A stretch of DNA of 64,000 nt from Sphaerolaimus hirsutus (taxonomy: Eukaryota > Nematoda > Chromadorea > Monhysterida > Sphaerolaimidae). Numbering within the stretch: position 1 is the first letter of the stretch; each line of letters begins with the position of its first letter. Position numbers and translations under genes: made by a program. The stretch lies in assembly GCA_964036195.1 (NCBI GenBank), contig OZ038457.1:16581147-16645146 (forward strand), given 5' to 3'. Shown here one piece after another: positions 1-11,970 of the stretch. The notes under the pieces are model-generated. The model had not been told where the DNA came from, made no database searches, and saw nothing but the letters and a program-made list of their open reading frames with translations.

Positions 1-2
1 CA

Positions 3-158
3 TGGGAATACGTCCTGGCACCAGACGCAACTCTGACGTCGTTCGATTCCCATGAACTGCACAAGAAATATCTGGTGCGGTTCGAATCGTCGGGGGTCGA
101 ACCTGATGAAACGTTGGGGTTTGGTGACATGTGGGGGTTGCGTGACACTCGGTTATGA
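3..158 (+). CDS. Possible 3' terminal exon of an unidentified gene (partial)
   Basis: An open frame enters from the left edge and stops at TGA 156-158, giving 52 codons including the stop. The composition is protein-like, with acidic and aromatic residues (for example KKYLVRFESSGVEPDE) and no low-complexity or repeat signature, unlike most of the window. I do not recognise the family. If real, it is the last exon of a plus-strand gene starting outside the window. A chance open frame of this length is quite possible. Confidence 0.3.
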   Translation, partial: WEYVLAPDATLTSFDSHELHKKYLVRFESSGVEPDETLGFGDMWGLRDTRL

Positions 159-832
159 GCTCTTGACTCAATAGTCCCCCAATGATTCCCATAACAATTT
201 GCGTAACTGGGGGCCTGCGCCGTTGACACGGTTCGCACAGAAAATCTATCATCAGCTGTGTGCACAGAACCCCCCGGTGGTGGTGTCCCTTGAAGGCGCC
301 GCGCCAAATTCAGATTCATGTTTTCCACAAAACGCAGGGGGGCAGAGAATGGGGGGTAATTAGGAACCCCATTGATGGGGTGACTGCGTGTGTGTCGATT
401 CTGACGAAAAACGTTTGACACTTGACTAGAATGGGACATGTTATCCACTGTCGTAGATCTGTCCACATGCAGTCACCACAAGAATTGCCCCTTGACGTGC
501 ACTCAAAACTTAACTGAACATCACCTCCCTTTTCTGGGTCACCGAAAAACGGAGAGCCAGGTCGTCCACCATGAAAGTTTGGGGCTGCCAAGCGGTGCAG
601 TCGAGTTGGAGGATTTTGTGGAAGTTTATTGATGCGTCGTCCAGTCACGTTTGTTGGCATTTAAAAGCTTAAATAACACTCGATCAAGAAGCCATATCAG
701 AAACCATGGCTCAAATCCAACAATGAACATATGAGTTCATGTCATATGCAGCAAATCGACAGCGGCGCCAATTCTTACGGGGTGTTCTGCTTTTGCCTAG
801 CCTGCTTTCACAATGCCAGGAAAATAACAGAT
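159..832. other. Unassigned interval
   Basis: No convincing gene or complete element seen. Open frames on both strands at 316-660 overlap each other and match nothing I recognise. Confidence 0.3.
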
Positions 833-1318
833 TACCGTATTTCTCCGATCAAAGCACCCCCCGTTCCAAGCTCCCGGGGTGCTGTGCTGTGCAAATTGTT
901 CCAAGTAAAGCACCCGGGTGCTTTACTTCTCATCCGAAATTTTTTTGGTGATCATCTCATACGTAAAAAATATTGCGGTGAGGAAAGATCACAAGACCAT
1001 CTGTTGCATGGGAATTTGTTTGCATGGCACGCGGTGTTGTTTTGCACACATTGCACACATATTTAATTGCATGCTGCGGCCACATCAAACGCTTCTGGTG
1101 TAATTCACCAGAGCAACTTGAAGTAGCGCTTGTGTTCAGTGATTTCTGGGTCATGGGAATATTGCTGAAGTTCATCAAAAGCATTTCAACTCTATCATAG
1201 TATAGCACCCAGTGATTTGCATTGCACCAGGGTGCTATAAACGGCACTTGAAAAGTAGTTCAAAAAGTGCTCCAATTTTGTAAAGCACCCGGGGTGCTTT
1301 GATTGGAGAAATACGGTA
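833..1318. mobile_element. TA-flanked inverted-repeat element (G-like, AAAGCACC subtype)
   Basis: Terminal inverted repeats CCGTATTTCTCC followed by ATCAAAGCACCCC-type sequence at 835 are mirrored at 1276-1316. TA lies outside each end (833-834 and 1317-1318). The motif AAAGCACCCGGGGTGC recurs inside both arms. Length is about 486 bp and no coding capacity is seen. The TA flank suggests a Tc1/mariner-type non-autonomous element (inference). Confidence 0.6.
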
Positions 1319-1401
1319 AAGTGCACAAACGGTAGAGTTTAGTTCGCTCTTAAGTGCTCATATTTACAAAATATTGTGCATGATGCCAACTGTGGAGAGT
1401 G

Positions 1402-1908
1402 GTTGTTAAAGCGTATTTAATTTTACCCAAAAAGTACACATACTCAAGTACTGAGCGAATACGCATATACATAAATACTTTGAGAAAGTATCTGTACTCG
1501 CATTTATGCTTACTCTTTGCGAGTACTCGAGCATGGTAGATTTATTTTTCTGAGTACAGAAAGTATTTTTCTAAAATATTTAACCATTTTTTTGGAATGC
1601 TAACCATGAATTAACTGCCTTTTCCTGAAGAATATTTCTTAATAGAAAGAAAACATCATTTTGTTGTCCAGGGTAATATTCATAATGCTCCCTTCTGAAT
1701 ATTCAATAAAAAGAAGATTTTACTCACTTTTAGAGTTTCTGAGACAAAATACTCTCATTTACGCTTTCTGAAAAAACGAGAATTTTTCTCAAGTTTACTC
1801 GCAAGAGAACATTTTTTACTTTACGCCTTCTGAACTCTGGGGGTGAGTAAAAATAAAATACTTTACGATTACGCATACTTTGAAAAAGTTTGGTACTTTT
1901 AACGACTC
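1402..1908. repeat. Inverted-repeat element of the GTTTTAACAAC/GTACTTT type
   Basis: Starts near GTTGTTAAAGCGTATTT and ends near GTACTTTTAACGAC. The interior is rich in GAGTA/TACTC motifs and AAAAGTA stretches. A second copy lies at 14591-15501 in the compound repeat. Boundaries are approximate and no TSD was resolved. Confidence 0.4.
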
Positions 1909-4133
1909 AGCCGCGGAGCGCCGACGCGAGCACGCAAATTCTGCTCAGTTTTTATTATTAGCATAGCTGCACCCATAGTTGACAGGTAAATTCAGTGTGG
2001 TTAAGAAAAGCAGCCAGGACTTTGAAAACCACTCTCTAGTGTCAACAGTTTTAACACGTCATTAGCGATGGGGGGGGGCACATGGACGTTTAACCGAAGC
2101 CAAATCACGTGTCAATAACAACCTGCCAGTGCATACGTCTCAACCGGACGCTCTTACATTGAAGCTGGGCAACATGACTAGTTTCCTGCATAATAATGGC
2201 CTTGCACATGATTGACAATTGTCGCAAATCAACCTCAAACGGAGAAAGCAATCGCTATGGAGAAAAAGAGCGAGCTGTAAATAGCATTTTCCAATGAATA
2301 TCGCACTTTCAAATGTCATCTAGGTCAATATATGCGCATCACGCAGCCATCATGATCTGATCAGACATATTGAAAAAATATCATCACTGCGCAAAGATTA
2401 CCATGGTTACAATAATTATTAACACGGGCCGCCGATTGTACGAGGAAGGCAATTAAGTGCATTGAATGTTACCATAATGATACCCCGATGTCGCTAGTGA
2501 AATAACGCTGCCGTATTTGCAGCCCGTAAATAAAGTTAATATAAATAGGTACCTACCCACGCACGGCACGTGATCAGGAGCAAATTTGAAGTGAACGGAC
2601 ACCAAAAGTTAAATGAACAAATTTACCCACTGCTTTTGGAAATGCGTCTGGCCAAATATGCAACCATTCATAACAAAATGTCGCAAATGCCGCACATTCC
2701 CAAAAGGGAGACGACCATCAGACTTGACAAATATGCAATCATTTCAAAGCCATCATTGGCATGGCCCGCCGGGGGCTGAATTGCATGCATTCATGCACAC
2801 ACGCAGAGAGACATTGGCAAAGATCGATGTACAGCTAAAAATAGCGGGGCACGGACTGCATGCGCCGCGGCTACAGTCCACAGACGGCCGCGCGTGTCCT
2901 GTAGCTGGAACTTGCTACCAACTTTTGCGCGTGTCACCCGCGTGAGCTGCGCGCTGCAGGCTTCCCGTATGAAGCAAAGCGACTGTTAGGCAACTCCGAC
3001 TGCAACTGCAGCGGCCGCTCAATGCAATTGTGACGCTGAACACCGTATTTGCTCGGATTAGCCGCAGGTCTGACTGAGACGTGGGAAAATAAAAAACCCG
3101 TCTAAGTACCCCCCAACCAAATTGAGTGTAAAGGTTATGTAAATAACAAACACTATATTGTGATCTGCATATTGCAGCCACACACCCTACCTAGTCGACA
3201 TTTGAATGTCAACTGGTTTATGTTAACTAAGATTTCAGTTCACGCGTCGCAGAACGATCTCCCAATGAAGTTGCAGTAGTATTGATTGACTTTTCAATAT
3301 TGCAGCATGTACCTAGGGTTCTAACGGGATCCCGATCCGGAAGATTCCCGCGATTTTGTGGTCCCGATCCTGAAACCTCAATCACGATCCAAAAAAAATT
3401 TAGAGTAAAAGAGTAAGTGACTCTTTGCACTGAGAAATGTACCGAAATATCCAGTGTGCCACTTCTCTGTAATTCAAATGTATTTTAAGACATTTTTTGT
3501 GTAAAATTGAAGAAAATCCTCTATACAATAGGGTTCGATATACAATCCGCCCAACCCCCACCCCCACTCAAAATATACAGGCCTATATTTATTAGTTATT
3601 GCTTATTTTTCTACATCTGAGTATGTTACAAACAATGGGTGAACAATAAAATTTCATAACATTTGCTGGCGAAATAATAAACACCCTAGGGGTATTTTGA
3701 GAAAGTGCGGTACATACTAAATATGATGTAAACTAAGTAGACGGCTTTGTTCACTACAGACCAATTTCTAAATAGTAAATATTGGAATGACTGTACTCGG
3801 GCAACATTTATCTGTTCGAAGAATACGTCGTATGTATTTATACTGACCGCCACCCCTAGTTGGCAAGCTAGCTTTAAAAACTGACTTTTGAAAAGACTGT
3901 GATTATAAGTTCTTTTTTAAAACGCAGCATAGAATGCGATTGAAAAATAAACCGCTGGCAAAAAGTTTCGCATGGAGGATATTGAACCACTGCTCTTAAC
4001 TTGCCATAAAACGACGGGAAACAAACGCAGTATCATGCCAATTATATGGCCACCGAACCATGGAAACGCCACGATCGCAGCGATCAATCATAGGTATTAG
4101 CATCGCATATCTAGTTGATCAATTTACATGCAA
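1909..4133. other. Intergenic, mostly unassigned
   Basis: AT-rich DNA with no gene recognised. The only feature seen is a decayed family C remnant at about 3316-3400 (TAGGGTTCTAACGGGATCCC followed by GATCC-type repeats), without a matched second end. Confidence 0.4.
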
Positions 4134-4139
4134 TTTATT
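4134..4139 (-). promoter_or_regulatory. Candidate polyadenylation signal of the UBC9-like gene
   Basis: TTTATT on the plus strand reads AATAAA on the minus strand, about 100 nt beyond the stop codon at 4241-4243. Position and motif fit a cleavage signal. Short motifs like this are common by chance in AT-rich DNA. Confidence 0.35.
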
Positions 4140-4240
4140 TGTTTGTGCAGCCGACAAATTAGCAACGAATAGAAAGTACTGAGCATTTCACCTCACCTCG
4201 ATCAAATCACTCACGCAAACACAAACTGAATTTCAACAAA

Positions 4241-7200
4241 TCAATCCTCTTCAATCAAATCAATATTCTCCACACCGAGCTGCATCTGCATGGCCAGGGC
4301 CTGGTCCTCGGCGGCGCCCATCTCGGCGACGACCACCTGCGCCTCCGGGGGCAGCGCGGACAGCACCATTGCCCTGTCGGCCGCGTCCGTCTCCATGTCC
4401 GCCATGTCCGTCGAGTAACACGGCTGAGCGTTTGTTTGTTTTTTTTTGGGGGGGGAGGGTGAATACTGTAGATAATAGTTGGTGACGAAACAGTTGTGGT
4501 GCTTTCACTTTCGAAAATTGTTGTTTTTGTAAAAGGTTTGAAAAAGGGGTTTTGTAGATTTGGACCCCCGCAGGGGTTCATATCGAGTATATTGCTCCTC
4601 CGGAGGGATTCATAGCTGAAAAATTTTCTGGGGGGGGGGGTTCGCGGGTGTTCAATATATAGGCTTTTCGGAGGCAGGGACGTAGCCAGGATTTTTGAGC
4701 GGGGGGGGGCGGATGTATACGGAGCCCGGAGAACGGGGGGGGCGGCGCCCCCCCCCCCTAAAATTTTGCCTCTGCAGTAGGGGAATGGCGTCATGGCGCT
4801 GGCGCCATTCGTAGGCGTGACGCCATGGCGCCACTGGCGCAGGCATTGGCGACAAAACAGCTGTATATGTCTGTATCTTACAGGCATATACAGCGACAAG
4901 GACGGAATTTAGGGTTTTTTTACTGGCTTTGAGGCCGCGGATACTGGTAAACTGAAAATATATGCTGTGTTACGGACGGTAAAATACGCGCTTGCGCGCA
5001 AAATTTTTTCAAAATGCGATAAAATCGTCTGCTGGAAGTGCCATTTCTGGCACATTTTTTGGCCCGGCCCAGGAAGGGGGGAGGGGGGCGGCCGCCCCCC
5101 CTGGCTACGTCCTTGTTCGGAGGTATAGAAGGAAGAAAAGGGAAAAAATCACTAAAAGTAGGAGAAAAACCACTAAAAATAGGTATATAAGTACATATAG
5201 TACAAAAAATAGCCGAAAATAGGCAATACGGAACATGAATTACAATTTTGAAGGTGAAAAACAATAAAAAGGTACGAAAATTGGCGATTTTGAACGAAAA
5301 TTGGGGCAAAATTTCTTTAAAATCGCTCCAGATAAATAGATAGATAGCTGACCGATTTGGGGGGGGGGTAAGGGATAGTACCCAAAATCATGCCTCCGGG
5401 ATAGATAGATAGCTGAGCGGGCCTCAGGGATAGATAGACAGCTGGCGGATTTGGGGGGGGGGGATAACCCCCCCCCACTACTAAACCCCCGGTTTGAAAG
5501 TACTTTTAGTTCTTTGTGAATTTTTTCTTCAGGTCAAATTATTTATTACCAAACAGGTCTCTGTTCGGTGGATTTCTTATTTTCCGCTTGGGTAGTTCCG
5601 CGCAGGGGTGTATCCTAGATTTTGACCCTTCCGGGGGTTGGATGGACAGCAAATCGCTCCTCCGGGGGGGATAGATAGCTAAAACTTTTTTGGGGGTGAG
5701 GGGGGGTTTCGCGGTGGTTCGATATATAGGCCTTTTCAAGGTGTAAGAAAAGGGAGAAACTGCTAAAGATAGGGGAAATATACATTTGGATGCGGAAATA
5801 ACTTTTCCAATTTTACTACTCCCCAAAATTTCTCATCATTCGCAGTTACAAAGTCGGGTAGCAGGATAACCAGCAGAAAATGCTTAGCGTGAAACTACTG
5901 AATGACACCCACAAATGTACAAAAACACAGGCAGTATTACCTAGGCAGTCGCTCAATGGAATTGCCGTCATGAGAGTGCAATTAGAGCGCAGACACATCA
6001 GTGTATTTATAGCACAGACATTGCATTGCAATTATAGCACGGACACAGCAGTGTATTTGAGCTATTACTCAGTAACTAGACACACGCATGATCATGAACT
6101 ATATACGCATAAATACATGAATAATTACGTACAGTGTAGCAGAATTTACCGCCGGGTGTACTGCAAATTCAAGATTAAGCGTACGGCAAAACTTTAAGCA
6201 TTTACCGTGCCATAGCATTTATGGCAAATTTGCAATTTTACCATACAGTACCATGTGCTGGAAATTTCAAAATTTACTGAACAATTTGCCAGTAAAATGA
6301 AAAAATTTACCATAACCTTCACGGGATTTGAGGGGGGGGGGTTATAGGGCGAATTTTTGCGCGCAAGCGCGCAATTTCACACACAAATTGACATTGGTGG
6401 TAGTTTTCATTGGTTTTGTGGCATTTTTAGTATCAGAGCATCCATTTATATGTGCTACCATGGGTTAATAAGCCATCATATGTTGCTGTAGTATATAATA
6501 TTGAGGTAATGTGCTTCCATGTACCTCTACAGTGTGTAACTTCACTCCCAAAGGAACAACCTCCTTTTATAACCTTGTTTGATCACTATTCCGTGCCAAA
6601 CTTGACCTGAAGTCACCGAACATTCGACTATAAGGCAATATACGAACATGTCGACCAAAAATGGATATTTTTGACACAAATCACCACTTATAATGCTATC
6701 CCATGGCTCCACAGCCATTATATGATCATATTTAACATCAGAGTATTGCCACTGTCTGATATACCTATATATGTTGACACTAGGTCATATCCGGGAGCTT
6801 TTAAAAACAACGTTTTTTATTCAAAAAAACGTTGTTAAAAAAACAACGTTTTATTTAAAAAAAACATCGAGTTAAAAAAACTTTTTTTCCAACCCTAGCG
6901 ACAGCTGATATTTTTATTTTTATATGCTTTTGGCACTATCCCTTGTTGCATTTTTAGTATCAAAACATCCATTTCTATGTGCTACCATGGGTGAATAAGC
7001 CGACATATGTTGCTGTAATATATAATATTGAGGTAATGTGCTTCCATGTACCTCCACAGTGTGTAACTTCACTCCCAAAGTAACAACCTCCTTTTATAAC
7101 CTTGTTTGATCACCATTCCGTGCCAAACTTTACCTGAAGTCACGAACATTTGACTATAAGGCGATATACAAACGATATGTCGACAAAAAATGGATATTTT

Positions 7201-10200
7201 TGACACAAATCACCACTTATAATGCTATCCCATGGCTCCACAGCCATTATATGGTCATATTTAACATCACAGAGTATTGCCAGTGTCTGATATACCTATA
7301 TATGTTGACACTAGGTCATATCTGGGAGCTTTTAAAAAAAACGTTTTTTTTTAAAAAACAACGTTTAAAAAAAAAAACGTTTTTTTTTTTAAAAAAACAT
7401 CGAGTTAAAAAAAACGTTTTTTTTCCAACCCTAGTCAAAATTGCTAAAAATAGGGGAAATATGACTAAACATAGGTATACAAGCATATGAAGGGTGTGCT
7501 TCTAAAAATACCGATCTAAATTTTTTCCAAATTTGAGTTAGGACCATTTTTGGGGTCCCCATAAAAATGCGCTTCAAAAATATATATAATATGTGGGGGG
7601 TGCAAAATTCAATTTTGAGATATGGGGGGTCGAAAAAAGCAAAAAAATCACAAAATACAGTTTTTGAAATTTTAAAAGTACCGATCTACAAGCTTTTTCA
7701 GCTTTTGTGTCTTTAAAAGTACCGATCTACACACTTTTTTCAAAATTGTTCTTTAGAATGTACCGATCTGCACATTATTTTTGTGCTTCTAAAAGTACCG
7801 AAGTCAGATTGGTGTCCGGTTGCGCAAAAACTCACTTTGTGCTTTTTTATTATGGGTAAAAGTGCCGATCTACAGCTTTCTGATTCTGTGCTTTAAAAAA
7901 TACCGATCTACACGCTATTACCAATTTGTTCCTTTAAAATGTACTGTACTACAAAATATCAATTCCCTAAATTTTATATGGCTAGTGTCATGTGTATAAT
8001 CAATGATTATACCCATGCATGTGGATACCCAACAATATGGCCGAAATACCCTTACCCAAAATTCCCATACCCAATACACATGTATGGGTATTGCATGCTC
8101 CAAACTTTCAATCGCGATTATCTCAAAATCGATTTTTGTAGATCGGTACTTTTAGAAGCACACCCTTCATATTTATATACAGCCCAAATAGCTGAAAAAC
8201 AGACCTCAATAAATATAATGATCTAGTATAGACCTATTATTAGACTTTTAACTAGTTACTAGTCAGGGGTCTCCAAGATTTTGGCCCTCGCGGTGGCTGG
8301 ATAGATAGCAAATCGCTCCTCCGGAGGGATAGATAGCTGAAAATTTTTCGGGGGGGGGGGATTGGGGGGAGATGGCGGGGGCACAATAGATAGGCTTTTT
8401 CAAGGTCAAGAAGGCAGAAATGGGAAAAATCGCTAATAATCAGTACAAAGTAGCCAAAAGTAGTTTTAAAATGGCTAGAAATAGGTATATAACCATGTAT
8501 ATAGGCGGAAAGCACGATTTTGAAGGTGAAAAACTATAAAAAGGTGCGAAAATAAGTGATTTTGAGCGAAAATTGGGGCAAAATTTCTCAAAGACCACTC
8601 CAGATAGATAGATAGCTGAGCGATTTGGGGGGTCTTTGGGGGTAGTAGCCAAAAATTTTGCCTCGGGATAGAAAGATAGCTGAGCAGCCTCCAGGATAGA
8701 TAGATAGCTGGCCGATTTGGGGGGCAGCCCCCCCTAGGAGACCCCTGTTACTAGTATAGACTAGTGACAAGTTAATAGTCTAACATTAAAAGATACCATC
8801 AAATCGCAACACCAGTCCCTATCCATCCGATGATCATCATACCTAAATCTCAAATCTCAAAGCACCAACAACCCAACTGTACAAAAGCCAAGGCACCCGA
8901 ACAGACAAGAGCAACCAACGCAAGCACACCTGTGTGGTGAGGGCGGCAACGAGCGCGGCCTCGGCATCGGCGCCCACGAACACCTTGGCCGCGTCCAGAC
9001 TGGCGCGCGCCGTGTCCGCCTTGGCTAACGCAATGTACTCGTCGGCGTTCTCTCTGCGACGAAAATGGTATTTTTCCATGGTCTCTCGAACCAGGTGCGT
9101 AGTTTCGCATATAAATTAGCATTGGTTGTTGTTTTCATTGGTTTTCAGGCATTTTAGTGTAAAAGCTTCCATTTGTCCGTGATATTGTGTAATGATAAGA
9201 CGTGATATGTTTGTGTAGTGCAGGTTTTTTTTCAAAGGTCATTTTTTATTTGACACCCCCACTTTTTGAAGAAAGAAAAAACGGTTTAAAAACCCAGGTC
9301 ATTAGAAAAACCCCAACGTTTTTCCCATTAGTGTCATTTGTAATATCGAGCCGATGTGTCCCCACATATTTACTTCTACAGTGTGAAACATCACTTTCAA
9401 TGTATTAGCCATCTGTTATAACATTATTAAAGCACTATTCCATGCCCAAATTCTCTTGAATTCTATCTCTACGCCGCTGTATCTCGCAACCAGGGTGACA
9501 GGTGCCAGATGACTAGCGCGCAAGCACTTTTGGAATGAAACAGTTCAATCAATGAAAAAACGTAACGCCAACGCACTGATACATTTTTGCCGCTTCGGGG
9601 CACGCGGGCGAGTCCACGTTCGGGTTGGCCAGTGTATCCCGTAACGCAACCAGTATCTGCGGATATAAAACAGCGACATTTTACGACCTCAAGAAAACAG
9701 CACCGCGCCGTGCCAGTCGACTCAATGCTGTATCTTTCCATAAATACACCCTCCTTGTGATTTTGGAGCCAGCGTTCACTTTCGAAAGCGCTTTTAAAGA
9801 TAAATGCAGCAGGGGTCTACAATGGGGGGGGGGGGGGCAGCCCGGCGTAAGAAACCAAAGTTACCTCCAACAGCGTGGCGTCCATGTTCCAGCCGCGCAT
9901 GTGCTCGTCGAAGAGACTCATGCACACGGTGCCCCACTTGTACACGTTCGGATGGAAGATGACCGGATCAAAGCGGCACTTTGGCGGCGCCCAGGGGTAC
10001 TCGTGGCCGAATTCCAAAGTGATAGTGAACAGTCCATCCTGCCAGGGCGTGTTGCGGGGGCCCGGCACCACGCAGCGCCAGTGGAATATGTCGAACACGC
10101 CATTTGGATTCAGCGAGGCAGGCGCCGGCCGTGCGAAATAACCCTGTGCCGTTTATCACCGGCTAGACTTTTCAAACAGGGGTGCCGCTCTAATCACAAA

Positions 10201-11573
10201 TAACAGGGGTGCCACCAAATCACAGCGACAGCTGATATTTTTATTTTTATATGCATTTGGCACTATTCCAGCACTTTGTGTACCTTCTATTGGCCCTTCT
10301 ATTCATTTCGTGTCCCAAATTAAGTCGAAAAAGTGTAAGTTCTATCAGAGACGCCTTCGATTGGAGACCTGCCCTTCTATTTGAAGAAATACGGTAAACG
10401 TGTAAATGCTTCCTACTTCGGATACTTGTGCATCGATATCACCTAAAAAAAGTTCACCCGCACCTCACCTTTGGTCTACTGCGCCTCCACAACTGGCGTT
10501 CCTTCATGAGTCGGCCGATCGCAATCACATTATCCGTCTTGTCCATTCGCGGCACGTTTTCATCGTTCGGTGCATTAACTGAATCTTCAACGGAAGCCTC
10601 AGACTGATTCATTTCTGGCGGAATATCTGTACTCGAAGACGCGACGGCGCTCGGAGAGAACGAATCTGCGAGTTTTGGCACTGTTCCAACAATAAACCAT
10701 CAGCTGCAGAGCGACTCAGGACTAGGGTTGGAAAAAAACGTTGTTTTAAAAAAAACAAACATTTTTTTTAAAAGCTCCCAGATATGACCTTGTGTCAACA
10801 TATATAGGTATATCAGACAGTGGCAATACTCTGTGATGTTATATATGACCATATAATGTCTGTGGAGCCATGGGATAGCATTATAAGTGGTGATTTGTGT
10901 CAAAAATATCCATTTTTCGTCGACATATCGTTCGTATATCACCTTAGTCGAAATTTCGTGACTTCAGGTAAAGTTTCGCACGGAGTGGTGATCAAACAAG
11001 TTTATAAAAAGAGGTTGTTACTTTGGGAGTGAATTTACACACTGTGGAGGTACACGGAAGCACATTACCTCAATATTATATACTACAGCAACATATGACA
11101 GCTTATTAACCCATGGTAGCACATAGAAATGGATACTTTGATGCTAAAAATGCCACAAAACCAATGAAAACAACCACCAATGTCAATTTGTGTGTGAAGT
11201 TGCGCGCTTGCGCGCAAAAATTTTGCAAAATACCTAGTGCTTAGTACGAAAAATTTCGGCCGATTTAAAAAAAAAAAAAACATTTCGGACGTCATGTTTT
11301 AAAAAAAACGTTTTTTTATATTTAAAAAACGTTTAAAAAAAACATCGGCCAACCCTACTCAGGACAGTCGAAAGATACGAGAGAAGACCATCCAGAAGAA
11401 ACGGGAGACGCACCGGCCGACCCTTCGGCACTGTCTGAGATCACCAAGCACCTCTGCGCCGCGTTCACGTCGGGCGCGCTAGCCGAGCTGACCACCTCGT
11501 ACACATCGCCCAGCAGGTCGATCACCTCGCCGCCGTCAGCGCCTGGCTCTCCCGACGAGGGGGCGCAGTCCAT
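4241..11573 (-). CDS. UBC9-like SUMO E2 conjugating enzyme with N- and C-terminal extensions (6 exons)
   Basis: E2 enzymes carry SUMO or ubiquitin as a thioester and pass it to substrates with an E3. Exons on the minus strand: 11573-11414, 10680-10469, 10143-9865, 9656-9577, 9053-8930 and 4423-4241. All have GT/AG borders and join in frame to 345 aa. The E2 core spans about residues 104-260. Its start resembles UBC9 (IGRLMKERQLWRR). It has TPW-DGLF, the HPN motif at 188-190 and the active-site Cys at 198 in GTVCMSLFDE, as in UBC9 GTVC. The segment NPNVDSPA replaces the NIQDPA of UBC9, so the usual Asp is a Ser. UBC9 is about 158 aa, so roughly 100 N-terminal and 85 C-terminal residues are extra. 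Exon 1 is inferred from a phase-matched donor only. Introns 1 and 5 are full of MITEs. The other exons are firm. Confidence 0.85.
4544..5491. mobile_element. Family B-variant hAT-like MITE, split by a nested E element
   Basis: Bounded by the 8-bp TSD GTTTGAAA (4536-4543 and 5492-5499). The left end AAGGGGTTTTGTAGATTTGG and right end CTACTAAACCCCCG are degenerate CAGGGG...CCCCTG termini. ATAGATAGATAGCTG and CTCCGGAGG motifs match the copy at 18477-18963. The E element 4675-5115 sits inside. Lies in intron 5 of the UBC9-like gene. Confidence 0.75.
4675..5115. mobile_element. Family E hAT-like MITE
   Basis: Starts CAGGGACGTAGCCAGG and ends GGCTACGTCCTTG. An exact 8-bp TSD TTCGGAGG lies at 4667-4674 and 5116-5123. 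The interior has GGCGC-rich sequence and the palindrome GCGCGCTTGCGCGC that is also found in family A. No protein-coding capacity. Confidence 0.85.
5593..5790. mobile_element. Family B-variant fragment
   Basis: Contains CAGGGGTGTATCCTAGATTT, the CTCCTCCGGGGGG and GATAGATAGCT motifs, and the downstream AAAAGGGAGAAACTGC segment of family B elements. The right half is missing, so this is a truncated copy. Confidence 0.55.
6345..6899. mobile_element. Family A fragment, left end lost
   Basis: Contains the conserved family A body (CACACACAAATTGACATTGG onwards) and ends in TTTTTTCCAACCCTA. The left TAGGGTTGG terminus is missing. A second partial copy follows directly. Confidence 0.65.
6900..7436. 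mobile_element. Second family A fragment in direct tandem
   Basis: Repeats the family A body from TTGCATTTTTAGTATCAAAA to the terminal TTTTTCCAACCCTA in the same orientation as 6345-6899. It begins with GCGACAGCTGATATTTTTAT, a segment also found at about 10216-10250. Confidence 0.65.
7484..8188. repeat. Inverted-repeat element with TACCGATCTACA motif array
   Basis: Ends are inverted copies of ATGAAGGGTGTGCTTCTAAA (left about 7486, right about 8150-8174). Inside, AAAAGTACCGATCTACA-like units recur about seven times between 7505 and 7925 at roughly 40-60 bp spacing, mostly in direct orientation. No long frame. The array may be a subterminal binding-site cluster. Confidence 0.55.
8264..8747. 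mobile_element. Family B hAT-like MITE
   Basis: TIRs CAGGGGTCTCCAAG and TAGGAGACCCCTG. Exact 8-bp TSD TTACTAGT at 8256-8263 and 8748-8755. Subterminal ATAGATAGATAGCTG repeats occur on both sides. 484 bp, non-coding, in intron 5 of the UBC9-like gene. Confidence 0.85.
9090..9455. mobile_element. Ancient diverged family A remnant
   Basis: Follows the order of the family A body with many changes: GCATTGGTTGTTGTTTTCAT, GGCATTTTAGTGTAAAAGC, then CTACAGTGTGAAACATCACT and AGCACTATTCCATGCCC. Termini are lost. It lies in intron 4 of the UBC9-like gene. Confidence 0.5.
10723..11357. mobile_element. Family A hAT-like MITE
   Basis: Starts TAGGGTTGGAAAAAAACG and ends CATCGGCCAACCCTA. Exact 8-bp TSD CTCAGGAC at 10715-10722 and 11358-11365. 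635 bp, with A/T homopolymer and AAACGTTT motifs near both ends. Inserted in intron 1 of the UBC9-like gene. Confidence 0.88.
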
Positions 11574-11970
11574 GCACGACGCGATGAGGCGGCTACGCGC
11601 TATTCAAATTTTTATCCTTTTTGGATGAACACTTTTTCCGGCGAAAGTTTTGGGTGTGATTTGGCAGACAGCCAAGATTTTGAAATTATATAAATATAAT
11701 AATAGGTCTAAAATAGATAAAAATATGCGAAAATAGCGATTATGAATGTTACAATTGGCAACATAGAGCACATTTTTGCGATTTTGAACAAAATTAGTGA
11801 AAAGCCGCTCATTTGAACAGGTTTTTTACCAATTTTGTTCAAAACTGCTCAAAGTACAATACGCAATCGGTAACTTGGACGTGGCCCAAAATATTATAAA
11901 TGACACTGATCGGGGCACGTATGTGAAATTGGATTAAGTCCAAGTTTGCATTGGATACGGTTACGTCGTG

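Noticed and set aside
4255-4899. 214-codon minus-strand frame over UBC9-like exon 6
   Set aside because: It is out of frame with the spliced gene and extends into a transposon. The true frame is 4423-4241, which continues the E2 tail in phase.
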